A stretch of 64,000 nt of DNA, taken from positions 1 to 64,000 of the forward strand of contig DASWYF010000013.1 in NCBI GenBank assembly GCA_036405135.1. Direction: 5' to 3'. A program made the translations under genes and the position numbers. Below, piece by piece: positions 41,469 through 53,161 of the stretch. Position 1 is the stretch's first letter. Every line of letters starts with the position of its first letter. The stretch is from Verrucomicrobiia bacterium. GTDB taxonomy: Bacteria; Verrucomicrobiota; Verrucomicrobiia; Limisphaerales; JAEYXS01. The notes beneath the pieces were generated by a model. The model saw only the letters and a program-made list of their open reading frames with translations. It was not told where the DNA came from and ran no database searches.

Positions 41469-43007
41469 TCATTCTTTAGAGTTTGGATCTTTGGATGTGG
41501 GCTTTAAGCCTTTCAACGAGTCTCGACTGGCACGGCGTTTCACGGCGCGGATGCTGCCTTCCACCAGATCTTCACCGACATCCGCCACCACGTTAGTCTG
41601 TCGTTTGAGGGTGCGCACACTGCTTTGCACCAAGCGCAGAACACCGCGCGGGGTGAACATATATTCTGCCAAGGTGGCAAAACCGACGACGGGATTGAAC
41701 TCGTGCATGCCGCGCATCACGCGGACCAGTTCTTTGAGAGGACGCTCTGCCGGTTCTCGCAGGGCTTGAAGCATATGCACGGAGAACAGGCAGAGGACCA
41801 TCGAGATCACGAACAGCACATGATAAGAGGTCAGTGGCTCACCCAGCAAAGTGCCGACTTGTTCGGGGATCACGGAAAGCATCTTGCCACCCACGATGGG
41901 GCCAAAGGCGATGATAAGATTTGAGAACGCAAAGAATACAGAGATGTAAGCGGCTTTCTTTTCAGCAGGCACCAGATTGATCATCAGGTTGAATTGGCAG
42001 AGCTGAAAACCGGAAGTCATGAAACCGGTGATGAAGTAGTTCAGATACAGATGCCCATGACGCTCTGGTCCGGCCAGCAGCCAGGACAATGCTGCACTGG
42101 CGGCCCAAAGCAATGAGCAGGCGACCATCACTGGTTTGTTGCCGAAGCGATCGCTCAATGGTCCCCATGTCCGCAGCGAAAGCAGGCCGCCCAAGCTGGC
42201 AATGGTGGCCAACACCGTCAGGTCACCGACGGTATAAGGAAGATGTTGCAGCACATAGACGCTATAAAACGGTTGAGCCAAGTTCAGGCAGAACCCCCAG
42301 AGGCCGATGAAGAGAAGCAACTTCAAGTAGTTCAGGTCACGGATCACGGAGAGGTATTCCGCCAGCTTCGTCTTTTTTTCCTGCCGCTTGGTGACCGAGG
42401 CGGGGAACTTCATGATGGCGAAATAATACATGCCGATCATGCGCGCGCCGGCTGCGGTGGCAAAGATGGCGCCAAAAGCATGGATGGTATTATTGAAGTG
42501 ATCTACGAATTGGCCGGACGCTAGCAGCACAACCAGGTTCCAGAAGGCGAAGATGATGTTACGATCGCCGAAGTAACGCCCTCGAATGGAGAGGGGGACC
42601 AAATCCGACATGGAGGCGGACCACGCCACTGCCGCCACGCTATCCGCCAAGCTGGATATAAATACGATGACAAAGAGCAGCGGTACGATTTCGCTTCCTA
42701 AAAAAGGAAACAGCGAGATGAATGCCCAGGGCAGTGCATTAAAGGCAAAGTTGATCAGGACGATCTCGCGCAAAGAAAAGAAACGCTGCAACCAATGGGT
42801 CACCACTGGCTGGATCACATGACAGATTAGCGGCACAGAAGCCAGCCAGCCGACGAGAGCGGGCTCCCATTTGAGCACAGCCGTCACGAACCCGATCACA
42901 AAAGGCAGGTTCGAGCGGGTAAGGTTCAGCATCGGGACGCTGAAACACGCCTCGATGGTCGCATATTTCAGCGACAGGAGAAAATCACGTTTACGTATGC
43001 CGTTCAC
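41469..43007 (-). CDS. MFS transporter
   Basis: 512 residues from a GTG start, with about 12 TM segments. The loop after TM2/TM8 carries 'LRTWGPLSDRFGNKPVM', which matches the MFS motif A (G-x3-D-R-x-G-x-K). The C-terminal 70 residues are a basic, charged cytosolic tail ('GSIRAVKRRASRDSLKG'). The N-terminus 'LKYATIEACFSVPMLNLTRSN' resembles PVC MFS proteins of unknown substrate. It stands alone and converges with the zinc-ribbon gene; the stop is 2 bp beyond the terminator. Confidence 0.87.
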   Translation of the reverse strand: MNGIRKRDFLLSLKYATIEACFSVPMLNLTRSNLPFVIGFVTAVLKWEPALVGWLASVPLICHVIQPVVTHWLQRFFSLREIVLINFAFNALPWAFISLFPFLGSEIVPLLFVIVFISSLADSVAAVAWSASMSDLVPLSIRGRYFGDRNIIFAFWNLVVLLASGQFVDHFNNTIHAFGAIFATAAGARMIGMYYFAIMKFPASVTKRQEKKTKLAEYLSVIRDLNYLKLLLFIGLWGFCLNLAQPFYSVYVLQHLPYTVGDLTVLATIASLGGLLSLRTWGPLSDRFGNKPVMVACSLLWAASAALSWLLAGPERHGHLYLNYFITGFMTSGFQLCQFNLMINLVPAEKKAAYISVFFAFSNLIIAFGPIVGGKMLSVIPEQVGTLLGEPLTSYHVLFVISMVLCLFSVHMLQALREPAERPLKELVRVMRGMHEFNPVVGFATLAEYMFTPRGVLRLVQSSVRTLKRQTNVVADVGEDLVEGSIRAVKRRASRDSLKGLKPTSKDPNSKE

Positions 43008-43302
43008 AAAGCCGCCGGGAGGGCGGGCGCGGAACAGTCGGTAAGGAGCCGGGCTTTGTCAAGCTGTCCACGAAGGGTTCATGCCCCCTAGGCTGATCCG
43101 GGCCGGACACCTGCGGCATGGTTCCGGGAGCATATTTACCTTCGTTGAAGGTGTGTTCTGGATATTGCAGAAACTGAAAAAGCAGCAGAGACTGTCTGCA
43201 TCTGGCACAGGCAAGCCTGTGGGCTGGAACTGGTATGAAGTTTTTTTCAACGCCGGGCGGGACTTGGTTGTCTTGCAAGGGTGATCTGGTGGCAGGCTAT
43301 TG
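43008..43302. other. divergent intergenic region, MFS / signal peptidase
   Basis: No convincing gene. A short open frame (43081-43284) has no recognisable features. The region should hold the promoters of the divergent MFS and signal-peptidase genes, but I could not pick either with confidence. Confidence 0.4.
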
Positions 43303-43827
43303 ATGCAGACTGAAGGCAAACCGGATGAGGCGGTGCATGGGTGGGCCCGATTGATCGCGGGCAGGCATCCCAAAAAAACCATTTCCCGGATCGTAGTGCT
43401 GGTTATCGTCTGTGTGGTGGTGTTCGGTTTTCTGGCGAGGCCCATAAGGGTGGTGGGGGTGAGCATGTTTCCGACCTACAAGCAGGGGCAATTCAATTTC
43501 ATCAACCGTGTTTCCTATTGGTTTTCCAAACCGCAACGTTTCGATGTCGTGGCTGTGGATGCGCGTGGTCTGGAGCCGAACGCGGTTTTGCTGAAACGCA
43601 TCATCGGCCTGCCGGGCGAGTCGGTCGAGATCTTGGATGGCGTTGTCTTCATCGATGGCGAGCCGTTAGATGAAGACTATGTGAGGGCGCGTTTTCCTTG
43701 GAAAAAAGCGTGGACGCTGAAGGAGGGTGAATATCTTGTGATCGGGGACAACCGGGCGATGCTGGAGGCCCATCACACGCACGGCGTGTATGGGCGCGAC
43801 CGGATCATGGGCAAGGTGCTTTACTGA
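43303..43827 (+). CDS. lepB: signal peptidase I (S26 family)
   Basis: 174 residues from the ATG at 43303. One N-terminal TM (about 27-46) is followed by the catalytic Ser in 'VVGVSMFPTY', the catalytic Lys in 'VLLKRIIGLPGESVEI' and the box E 'GDNRAMLEAHHTHGVYGRDRIMGKV', where GDNR-S is changed to GDNR-A. It removes signal peptides from exported proteins at the inner membrane. It is short compared with E. coli LepB (324) but normal for the minimal type. It converges with the sulfatase gene (4-bp gap). Confidence 0.9.
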   Translation: MQTEGKPDEAVHGWARLIAGRHPKKTISRIVVLVIVCVVVFGFLARPIRVVGVSMFPTYKQGQFNFINRVSYWFSKPQRFDVVAVDARGLEPNAVLLKRIIGLPGESVEILDGVVFIDGEPLDEDYVRARFPWKKAWTLKEGEYLVIGDNRAMLEAHHTHGVYGRDRIMGKVLY

Positions 43828-43831
43828 GGGT

Positions 43832-45211
43832 TCAGTAATCTTTGAAAGGCCCCCTCGGTTCGGCGGCATCCATCTCTTTCTTCCAATTCGAGAACTTGGC
43901 CTTCATCAAAGCGGCGATTTCCTGTTTTTGACTGCTCAGGTCCGTCTTTTCCCCGATGTCCGCCGCCAGATCGAAAAGTCCGTTGCCTTTGGCGGATTCC
44001 ACCCACTTCCAGTTGCCGAACCGGGCAGCGCGATCACTACGCCGCTCCCAATACATCTCGGTGCGGGGTGATTTCTCCTTCCCTTGCAGAACAGGCAGGA
44101 GGTTGAACCCATCGAGGATGACATCTTTTGGCGGCTTGGCACCGGCGGCTGATGTGAATGTGGGGAACAACTCGAGTGCGGTGAGGAATTCATCCGTCAC
44201 TTTGCCGGCGGGGAGTTGAGTGGGCCAGCGGGCGATGAAGGGGACGCGCAGGCCGCCTTCCCACATGGTGGATTTCGCGCCTTTCAAGGGGGCGTTGCCG
44301 CCATTGCCGCTGCCGCCATTATCAGACATGAAGACCACGAGCGTGTTTTGTTCGAGACCGTGCTTTTTCAAGGCATCAAGCAGCTCTCCGATGGCAGCGT
44401 CCATACAGGTGACGGCAGCATAGTAGGAGGTGAGTTTGTTTGTTGGGTTCATCTGTGGATACTGGCGGATGAACGCAGCGGGGGCTTGCACGCCCGGTTT
44501 GTCCAGATTGGACGCGCCATGAGGGGCATTGAAGGCAAGATAGAGGAAGAACGGCTGTGTATGGTTCTCGTTGATGAAGCGGAGGGACTCCCGCTTGAAT
44601 ACATCCGTGGCGTAAGTGCCTTTGTCCGCTTCCGTGCGGTTGTTGTCGCGGAACATGGAGGGGACGCCGTAACGCTCGTGTGTGTAGTAATCAATCCCGT
44701 TGTTGCCGATGCCGTAGAAGAAATCGAAGCCGCGCTGCAGAGGCAGGTAGCGCTTGGCCTGGCCCATGTCCCATTTGCCCACCATGCCCGTCCGGTAACC
44801 GGCTTTTTTGAGCACATCGCCGAGGGTGATTTCTTTCGGATCCAGCCCCAAGGTCATCTCGGGAGAGGTTAGGTATTCATCCCAAGTGTATTTATGGCCG
44901 TAGTTGACGAGATCGTTCCGCACCATGTCATATAGGCCGTTGCGCTGGGGATAACGCCCGGTCAGAACGCTGCCGCGTGAAGGAGTGCAAGCCGGCCAAG
45001 TGACATAAAAGCTGGTGGCGCGAACGCCTTCACGGGCGAGCCGGTCGAGGTTGGGAGTTAGGATGGGCTTGCTGCCTATGCAGCCGAGATCGGGATAACC
45101 TTGGTCGTCCGAGATGATGAGAACTATATTTGGCAATCGTTCGGACGCTTGGCCGATAAAGCAGGGAATAAGGCAGGCAAGCAATCCGCAAATCAGTCGA
45201 AATCTGATCAT
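43832..45211 (-). CDS. secreted sulfatase
   Basis: 459 residues from the ATG at 45211; a TTG at 45223 is an alternative. A signal peptide ('ICGLLACLIPCFIGQAS') is followed by the alkaline-phosphatase-like fold. The metal-binding 'LIISDDQGYPDLGC' is present. The formylglycine motif 'CTPSRGSVLTGRYP' carries the C-x-P-x-R consensus, so the Cys is probably oxidised to formylglycine. 'GKWDMGQ' and 'MSDNGGSGNGGNAPLKGAKSTMWEGG' are also family motifs. It is predicted to remove sulfate from a carbohydrate or other ester in the periplasm; the substrate is unknown. Confidence 0.93.
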   Translation of the reverse strand: MIRFRLICGLLACLIPCFIGQASERLPNIVLIISDDQGYPDLGCIGSKPILTPNLDRLAREGVRATSFYVTWPACTPSRGSVLTGRYPQRNGLYDMVRNDLVNYGHKYTWDEYLTSPEMTLGLDPKEITLGDVLKKAGYRTGMVGKWDMGQAKRYLPLQRGFDFFYGIGNNGIDYYTHERYGVPSMFRDNNRTEADKGTYATDVFKRESLRFINENHTQPFFLYLAFNAPHGASNLDKPGVQAPAAFIRQYPQMNPTNKLTSYYAAVTCMDAAIGELLDALKKHGLEQNTLVVFMSDNGGSGNGGNAPLKGAKSTMWEGGLRVPFIARWPTQLPAGKVTDEFLTALELFPTFTSAAGAKPPKDVILDGFNLLPVLQGKEKSPRTEMYWERRSDRAARFGNWKWVESAKGNGLFDLAADIGEKTDLSSQKQEIAALMKAKFSNWKKEMDAAEPRGPFKDY

Positions 45212-45551
45212 GGGAACATGCAAGCATGGTTCGGTGAGTATGTGAAGCCAAAGTCAAACTTCGTCTGGGGTGAATCCCTTACGAGGAGTAGGGTAGGCAG
45301 AGTGGAATAAGATGCGATTTGCATTTCCATGAATGAAATATTTTGCAAAACGCATTGGCAAAATAGGGTTAATTGGGGTAGATTGTCTTCTAAGGGGAGG
45401 ATAATTTTAACTGGTGTATCGTATATGTTTGGAGTCGAGATGGTTATGTGGTGTGAGGGGATAAGTATGATTGCGTTGATGATTTGTCCTGAGAAAGGAC
45501 AAATCGGACAATAATTGGCCTAAAATGTGCTGAAATGCGGATTTACTAGGA
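45212..45551. other. intergenic region upstream of the cadherin-like gene, with a hairpin
   Basis: No convincing gene. At 45481-45505 gatttgtcct and aggacaaatc form a perfect 10-bp stem with a 5-base loop, ending about 46 bp before the ATG at 45552. It has no T-run and may be an operator or a 5' leader structure. The base composition is more AT-rich than the flanks, as expected for a divergent promoter region. Confidence 0.5.
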
Positions 45552-48500
45552 ATGAGAACACCTACCTTGCTAACCAGTGTCGCCCTGTCTCTGGCAATCG
45601 GTGTGTTCACGGCGGAAGCCGTGCCCACTGCCAATCCAGACACGGGTTCTATCAACGCGAACCAGCTTTTGACGGTGAACAATCCGAATGGCGTGTTGAG
45701 CAATGATACGGGCACTGGAACGCTTGTCGTTAACGGTAACGCTCCGCAGCAAAACTATACTTTTGCGGGTTTTACTTTTGATCAGTTAAGCACTCCCAAT
45801 GTCGGGACGCTTTTAGGTGCGGGAACATACTCTAACGCAATTGTCACCATCACGCCGAACGAGCGCACAGGTGATATTGGAGGTTTTCCGGATAGCTCAG
45901 CGGGTTTTAACAGCGCGATTACGTTGGGGCGATTGGCTTTCGGTGATCCCACCGGTGTACGCGCGGTGAACCTGCCTCGCGGGAATAATGGGAGCACCCA
46001 GCGCAGTGGGATGGAGTTGTCGTGGAACAATGGTCTGACCGTTACCAATCTGGCGGGTAACGATTTTGTGGTGTTCGAGTCTGGTTCGGCAGGAACGCCA
46101 GAAGCCTTCATGGTCCAAGTTCGCAATGCGGCCACCGCTACTTGGAGCATTTGGGTTTATAATCCAGCCACGGCGTTTGCCAGTGTCGATGGAGCAGGTC
46201 TCTTCGCCACCCCGTTTGACTTGGATGCATTCGGGATCGCTGCGAATGCGCGAATCGACGGCATTCGCATCGTCAATATGACGAATGAAGACCGTATGGC
46301 GAGTGCCTCAGGTGCAGGCGAAGTGATCCCGGAAGATAATGGAGCTACTAGTGCAAATCTGCCAGATGTGGGCACCTTGGCGGTCGATTTCTCAAATTAT
46401 GGAGCTGGTACATTGGATCCTGATCCGCTCTATATCGGCATCTTGCGGCCGATGAATCCGGGCACGACGGCCTTTGATGTGAACAGCGTCGCCGGGGCTG
46501 CGGTGAATGTGAATCCGGATGGCACTTATACCTATGACCCGCGCAGTGTGCTGGCATTCCAGCAACTGGCTGCAGGACAGTCCGTGAACGACACATTCAC
46601 CTACAATGTTCAGGATGACTCTGTGGAAAACAATTCCGCGCGCGGGACGGTGACCATCACGGTGACAGGTGTGAATGAAACGCCGGCAGGCGTGAATGAT
46701 ACTTATGTTGCGAATGAGGACACAGTCCTTACCGTCGGTGCCGCTGATGGTGTGCTGGACAACGATACGGACATTGATGCCGGGACGACACTGACGGTGT
46801 CTGCCTTTGATGCGTCCAGCGTGCAGGGCGCGACGGTGGCCGTGAGTGCCGATGGCAGCTTTACCTACAACCCGAATGCGTCGGCGAGCTTGCGGGCGCT
46901 GACCGTCGGCCAATCCTTGACGGATACGTTTACTTACACGGTGTCCGATGGTGAAGGTGGAACGGATACGGCCACGGTCACGATCACAGTTTCGGGCCGG
47001 AATGATGCCCCCTTGGCGATGAATGATACCGGCTATGCCACTTTCTCCAACGCGCCTCTGAATGTCACCGCTCCCGGTGTGCTGGCTAATGATACGGATG
47101 CGGACGGCAACACCTTGCGGGTGGAAGGGCCGGGACAGCAGCTCTACACCTTTGCGAACGTAGTCTTCGATCAGGCGGGCACGCCCACAATCCTTACGCG
47201 ACTGGCACCGGGCGCTTACAATGGTGCAACGATCGATGCGGAGCCTGAGGACACGACCACACCGCGGGATGGTTTCCCGAATGATACGACCAATTTCCGG
47301 GGAGCCTATTCCTTGGGGCATCTGTTCAATTCGTCCTCCTCGGGCACGACGGTGAGCGGTGTGAACCTGCCGCTGGGCGATGTGGGCACGAGCTTCCGCA
47401 GTGGCGTGGAGATCACCTGGGTGAACGGTTTGAGCCTGACGAACCTGGCCGGGAATGACTTTGTGGTTTATGAATCCGGCAGCGAGAATGCGCCAGAAGC
47501 GTTCATGGTGCAGGTGCGAGGGACGGATTCCGGTGTCTGGAGCTCATGGGTGTATGTGCCGGCATCGGAAAGTGCTGCCTATGGCATCGCGGGCGAGTTC
47601 CTTTTTGCCACGGTCTTCAATCTGGATTATTTCGGCATCTCGGCGAATGACCGGATCGATGCGTTCCGCATCGCTAATTTGAGAGCGTCAGACCGCATGG
47701 TGGCAGGAACAAACGTCGTGATCCCGGAGGATGAGGGGGCCACGAGCGCCATTCTGCCTGCCCCGGGTCCGCTGGCGAGTTTCGGTGCGTATGGTGCCGG
47801 GACGTTTGATCCTGATCCGGTCTATCTCGGTGTCTTGCATCAGTTGGTGGAGACAGCACCCGCTTACAGCGCCACCAGTGTTTTAGGCGCGACAGTGGTG
47901 GTGAATGCGGACGGCAGTTTCAGTTATGATCCCACGACCTCCGTGACACTTTCCACACTGGCGCTGGGGGTGACGATGGATGACGAGTTCACTTATACGG
48001 TGACGGATGGATTCGGTGGATTCTCCTCGGCCAAAGTGACCGTGACGGTAACGGGCGTCAACTCGCCTCCGACCGTTTCCATCACCTTCCCGCCGAATAA
48101 CTCGTCGTTCTTCAGCCCGGCCAGCTTTACCATGACGGCCACCGCATCTGATGTGGATGGCACTGTGACGCAAATCGAGTTCCGTGAGACGATCCAGAAT
48201 ATCTCCCTGGGAACGGATACGACGCCCGGAGATGGCTTCTCGGTGAATCTTTCGAATCTTGCACCGGGCAACTACTCGTTTGTGGCCATCGCGACGGATG
48301 ATGACAACGCGACGACGACCTCTGCCGCAGTGAACATCACGGTGCTGGCGAATCTGCCTCTGGGAACGGTCAGCGCGATCGATGCGAGCGGCTTCTACTT
48401 CCTCCAATCCGGTTTGATGAGCCAGTCTGTCACGGTGAACAATACCTCTCCGGTTCCGGTATCGGCGGTGCGTTTGACCATCCAAGGTCTGGCTCCTGGC

Positions 48501-48941
48501 ATAGTGGTCTACAATGCGAGCGGCACGAACGTGGCGAATGAACCTTATATGCAGCAGAACACGCCTGTTCCTGCGGGCGGTTCTGTGACGTTCTTCATCG
48601 AATATTACGTGGCGAACCGGACTACGATTCCTGCGCCGACTTTCGTCGCGACTTTGGAAACGGTGGCGGGACCGGTTGTTCCGGTTGGTGCCGTGCAGGC
48701 AATTCTGCGCAATCCGCCGGAAGTGCTTACGGATGGGCATGTGCTGATCGATTATGCGACGGTGCTAAATCGCACCTATTATATCCAATACAGCCCGGAC
48801 GCGACCACGTGGACTACGGTTTTCCCGGCGCAGACGGGCACGGGCTCGAACCGGCAATGGATCGATAGTGGACCACCCAAAACGGATGCACATCCGTCTA
48901 CCGTCGTGTCCCGGTTCTATCGCATCGTTGAAGTCCCGTAA
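45552..48941 (+). CDS. large secreted cadherin-like/VCBS protein with a twice-nested domain
   Basis: 1129 residues with a signal peptide ('SVALSLAIGVFTAEA'). Three cadherin-like (VCBS-type) repeats of the 'GVLANDTDADG...VNADGSFSYDP...TFTYTVSDGEGG' type are visible. Repeats 1 and 3 are each interrupted after 'NDTD..' by a domain of about 230 residues (about 69-300 and 532-768; shared 'NLAGNDFVV[FY]ESGS', 'PEAFMVQVR', 'VIPED.GATSA'). Repeat 2 is uninterrupted. An Ig-like domain (about 840-930) and a C-terminal region ending 'VSRFYRIVEVP', usual in PVC surface proteins, complete it. It is a secreted adhesin or matrix protein by inference, paired with the barrel gene 18 bp downstream. Confidence 0.85.
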   Translation: MRTPTLLTSVALSLAIGVFTAEAVPTANPDTGSINANQLLTVNNPNGVLSNDTGTGTLVVNGNAPQQNYTFAGFTFDQLSTPNVGTLLGAGTYSNAIVTITPNERTGDIGGFPDSSAGFNSAITLGRLAFGDPTGVRAVNLPRGNNGSTQRSGMELSWNNGLTVTNLAGNDFVVFESGSAGTPEAFMVQVRNAATATWSIWVYNPATAFASVDGAGLFATPFDLDAFGIAANARIDGIRIVNMTNEDRMASASGAGEVIPEDNGATSANLPDVGTLAVDFSNYGAGTLDPDPLYIGILRPMNPGTTAFDVNSVAGAAVNVNPDGTYTYDPRSVLAFQQLAAGQSVNDTFTYNVQDDSVENNSARGTVTITVTGVNETPAGVNDTYVANEDTVLTVGAADGVLDNDTDIDAGTTLTVSAFDASSVQGATVAVSADGSFTYNPNASASLRALTVGQSLTDTFTYTVSDGEGGTDTATVTITVSGRNDAPLAMNDTGYATFSNAPLNVTAPGVLANDTDADGNTLRVEGPGQQLYTFANVVFDQAGTPTILTRLAPGAYNGATIDAEPEDTTTPRDGFPNDTTNFRGAYSLGHLFNSSSSGTTVSGVNLPLGDVGTSFRSGVEITWVNGLSLTNLAGNDFVVYESGSENAPEAFMVQVRGTDSGVWSSWVYVPASESAAYGIAGEFLFATVFNLDYFGISANDRIDAFRIANLRASDRMVAGTNVVIPEDEGATSAILPAPGPLASFGAYGAGTFDPDPVYLGVLHQLVETAPAYSATSVLGATVVVNADGSFSYDPTTSVTLSTLALGVTMDDEFTYTVTDGFGGFSSAKVTVTVTGVNSPPTVSITFPPNNSSFFSPASFTMTATASDVDGTVTQIEFRETIQNISLGTDTTPGDGFSVNLSNLAPGNYSFVAIATDDDNATTTSAAVNITVLANLPLGTVSAIDASGFYFLQSGLMSQSVTVNNTSPVPVSAVRLTIQGLAPGIVVYNASGTNVANEPYMQQNTPVPAGGSVTFFIEYYVANRTTIPAPTFVATLETVAGPVVPVGAVQAILRNPPEVLTDGHVLIDYATVLNRTYYIQYSPDATTWTTVFPAQTGTGSNRQWIDSGPPKTDAHPSTVVSRFYRIVEVP

Positions 48942-48959
48942 TCCAAGGAGAAACGAATC

Positions 48960-49973
48960 ATGAAACGCATCCATTTGATGAGTTTGGGGTTGGCGGGCGT
49001 GTTGATGGCAGGGAGTGCTCAGGCCCAGGATAAAGGCAGTTTCGGGCGCTTCGGCATCAGCTACAATCTGAACTTCAACGTCGCGGCGGAGTTTTCGGGC
49101 ATCGGCGGGGCTGGGCCGGGGTTGAACCCTGGATTGGTGCCTTTGGTGAATCCTGGTGATATTCAGCAATTCGATGACGGATTCATCGGTATGGATGCCT
49201 CCGGGAATGCGGGCGGGCTTACGACCTTTTGGGGATATAACAATGCGAGCCAGATTGTGGGCGGTAATCTGCAGCTAAGCAGCACGGCACTGGCGGCGGG
49301 CTTGAGCACGCAGCGTAGTGATAGTGATTTGCAGCATGGTGTGGATCTGACCTACAGTTATCAGTTGAAGAGCTGGGAGAAGGGCGGTTGGGGCTTGGAA
49401 GGTGCATTTGGTTGGATGCCTGTAGGCATCACAGATAGCCAGGCGGTGGCTGGTAATTTGGTTGTCGCGAATATTCCGTTGGGTTTCGTGCCGCCAGTGG
49501 CTCCCTTTACAGGAACTGTGGCAGGACCGGGACCATTGTTGGACACGACCACAGGAACGGTAATAATTCCTGGAGGCGCCATCATCACCGGCAATCGCGA
49601 CATTGACGCGTCCGTCTTCGCATTCCGCTTCGGTCCTTACTTGGATTACAATCTCAGCGAGCGTGTGAGTCTGACCTTGAGCGGTGGCTTGTCCCTCGCG
49701 GTGGTGGATAGCGAGTTCACCTTCAATGAGTTGAAGACGCCGATCATTGGCACACCTTCTACGACCACAGGTAATGACCGTTCTTCTGATTTGCTGGTGG
49801 GAGGTTATCTCAGTGCGCGCGTGGCCTACTGGTTCACGGATAACATGAATGTGTTCACGGGCATCACCTATCAGAACGTGGGTTCGTTTAGTCAGACGGC
49901 GAGTGGCCGCAAGGCGACGCTGGATCTGGGTAAGACGATTTCCTTGAACGTGGGCTTAGGCTTCTCGTTCTGA
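48960..49973 (+). CDS. outer-membrane beta-barrel protein
   Basis: 337 residues with a signal peptide ('LMSLGLAGVLMAGSAQAQ'). Amphipathic beta-strands alternate with Gly/Asn-rich loops, and it ends 'LNVGLGFSF' with a terminal Phe, as in BAM-inserted barrels. 'aaggag' lies 10 bp upstream of the ATG, a clear ribosome-binding site. It follows the cadherin-like gene after 18 bp and ends with a bidirectional terminator, so the two form a short operon. It may be an exporter, anchor or porin for the surface protein, but this is only a context guess. Confidence 0.8.
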   Translation: MKRIHLMSLGLAGVLMAGSAQAQDKGSFGRFGISYNLNFNVAAEFSGIGGAGPGLNPGLVPLVNPGDIQQFDDGFIGMDASGNAGGLTTFWGYNNASQIVGGNLQLSSTALAAGLSTQRSDSDLQHGVDLTYSYQLKSWEKGGWGLEGAFGWMPVGITDSQAVAGNLVVANIPLGFVPPVAPFTGTVAGPGPLLDTTTGTVIIPGGAIITGNRDIDASVFAFRFGPYLDYNLSERVSLTLSGGLSLAVVDSEFTFNELKTPIIGTPSTTTGNDRSSDLLVGGYLSARVAYWFTDNMNVFTGITYQNVGSFSQTASGRKATLDLGKTISLNVGLGFSF

Positions 49974-49995
49974 TCCGATTTCGGTCTGGGTTGCA

Positions 49996-50030
49996 AATAA
50001 ACGGGACCGGGCAGTATTGGCCGGTCCCGT

Positions 50031-50035
<5 letters not shown>
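49996..50035. terminator. bidirectional terminator between the barrel gene and pyrD
   Basis: aataaacgggaccgg (49996-50010) and ccggtcccgtttatt (50021-50035) form a perfect 15-bp stem. The A- and T-rich ends allow it to stop transcripts from both sides. The right arm overlaps the pyrD stop codon. Confidence 0.85.
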
Positions 50036-51658
<1,623 letters not shown>

Positions 51659-51676
51659 ATCTATTTCCAAAACGTT

Positions 51677-51706
51677 CCCTGCCTTGTGAACACACGGCAG
51701 GGTTTC
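51677..51706 (+). terminator. terminator between glnB and glnA
   Basis: ccctgcc (51677-51683) and ggcaggg (51696-51702) pair perfectly, followed by 'tttctt'. It would reduce read-through into glnA and allow the two genes to be expressed at different levels. Confidence 0.65.
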
Positions 51707-51748
51707 TTGTCTCTAAATACAAACTGCACCTGATAACAAGCGACGTTC

Positions 51749-53161
51749 ATGAGCACTCCCAAGGAAGTTCTTGAGCTGGCCAAAAAGGCCGGGGCGAAGA
51801 TGGTGGACATCAAGTTTGTAGACACCTTCGGCACCTGGCAGCACTTCAGCGTTCCCACGGGCGAACTCACTGAGGAAGTTTTTGATGAGGGTTTCGGTTT
51901 CGATGGTTCCTCCATCCGCGGATGGAAGAGCATTGAAGCCTCCGACATGCTCGCGATGCCTGATCCGGCTACCGCGTTCATCGATCCGTTCTGTGCTGTG
52001 CCGACGCTTTCGCTGACGTGCACGATCGCCGAGACGGGTACGAAGGAAGCTTACAACCGCGATCCGCGCGGTATCGCGCAACGCGGTGAGAAATATCTGC
52101 AAAGCACCGGCGTGGCTGACACAGCCGTGTTCGGACCTGAAGCCGAGTTCTTCATCTTCGACAACGTGCAGTATGACAACAAAGCCAACGGCACGTTCTA
52201 TTCTGTCGATTCCGAAGAAGCTGCGTGGAACACCGGTCGCGATGAGATGCCGAACCTCGGTTACAAGATCCGGCACAAGGAAGGCTATTTCCCGGTTGGT
52301 CCTGCTGACACTCAGCAAGACATCCGCACAGAGATGTGCCTCGTGATGGAAGCACTCGGCATCAAAGTCGAGCGGCAGCATCATGAAGTCGCGACGGCAG
52401 GTCAGGCCGAGATCGATTTTCGTTTCGACACGCTCGTGAAAACGGCGGACACGATGATGCTCTACAAGTACATCGTGAAGAACGTGGCCCGCAAACACGG
52501 CAAGACCGCGAGCTTCATGCCCAAGCCGCTCTACGGAGACAATGGCTCTGGCATGCATACGCACCAGTCGTTGTGGAAAAAGGGCAAACCGCTTTTCGCC
52601 GGCAATGAATATGCCGGTCTGAGCCAGATGGCTCTCTATTACATCGGCGGCATTTTGAAGCACGCGAAGGCGCTGTGCGCGATCTGCAACCCGACCACGA
52701 ATTCTTACAAGCGCCTGGTTCCGGGCTATGAGGCTCCGGTGAATCTCGCTTATTCTGCACGCAACCGTTCAGCGGCGATCCGCATTCCGACCTTCTCGGA
52801 AAGCCCGAAAGCCAAGCGCATCGAGTATCGTCCGCCCGATCCGGCGGCGAATCCCTATCTGTGCTACACCGCGTTGCTCATGGCCGGTCTGGACGGTGTG
52901 ATCAACAAGATCGATCCCGGCGAACCCTTGGATAAAAATATTTACGAGCTCCCGCCCGAAGAACTGAAGAAGGTGCCGAACGTGCCTGGTTCCCTCGGTG
53001 AGGCGCTGGATTGCCTGGAGAAAGACCATCAATTCCTGCTGAAGGGCGATGTCTTCACCACGGACTTTTTGGAGATGTGGGTGACGCAAAAACGCAAGGA
53101 ACACGATGCCCTGCGCCTGCGTCCGCATCCATACGAATTTTCTCTTTACTACGACTGTTAA
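51749..53161 (+). CDS. glnA: glutamine synthetase, type I
   Basis: 470 residues, as in proteobacterial GS-I-beta. It has '[18 protein letters not shown]', '[15 protein letters not shown]', '[11 protein letters not shown]', the ATP-binding '[19 protein letters not shown]', '[23 protein letters not shown]' and '[10 protein letters not shown]'. The adenylylation tyrosine is present at residue 399 ('[14 protein letters not shown]'), so regulation by a GlnE-type enzyme is possible. It makes glutamine from glutamate and ammonia with ATP. It follows glnB after a terminator. Confidence 0.97.
   Translation: MSTPKEVLELAKKAGAKMVDIKFVDTFGTWQHFSVPTGELTEEVFDEGFGFDGSSIRGWKSIEASDMLAMPDPATAFIDPFCAVPTLSLTCTIAETGTKEAYNRDPRGIAQRGEKYLQSTGVADTAVFGPEAEFFIFDNVQYDNKANGTFYSVDSEEAAWNTGRDEMPNLGYKIRHKEGYFPVGPADTQQDIRTEMCLVMEALGIKVERQHHEVATAGQAEIDFRFDTLVKTADTMMLYKYIVKNVARKHGKTASFMPKPLYGDNGSGMHTHQSLWKKGKPLFAGNEYAGLSQMALYYIGGILKHAKALCAICNPTTNSYKRLVPGYEAPVNLAYSARNRSAAIRIPTFSESPKAKRIEYRPPDPAANPYLCYTALLMAGLDGVINKIDPGEPLDKNIYELPPEELKKVPNVPGSLGEALDCLEKDHQFLLKGDVFTTDFLEMWVTQKRKEHDALRLRPHPYEFSLYYDC

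Noticed and set aside
45329-45514. 61-codon open frame upstream of the cadherin-like gene
   Set aside because: It spans the perfect hairpin at 45481-45505, has unusual composition and no recognisable features.
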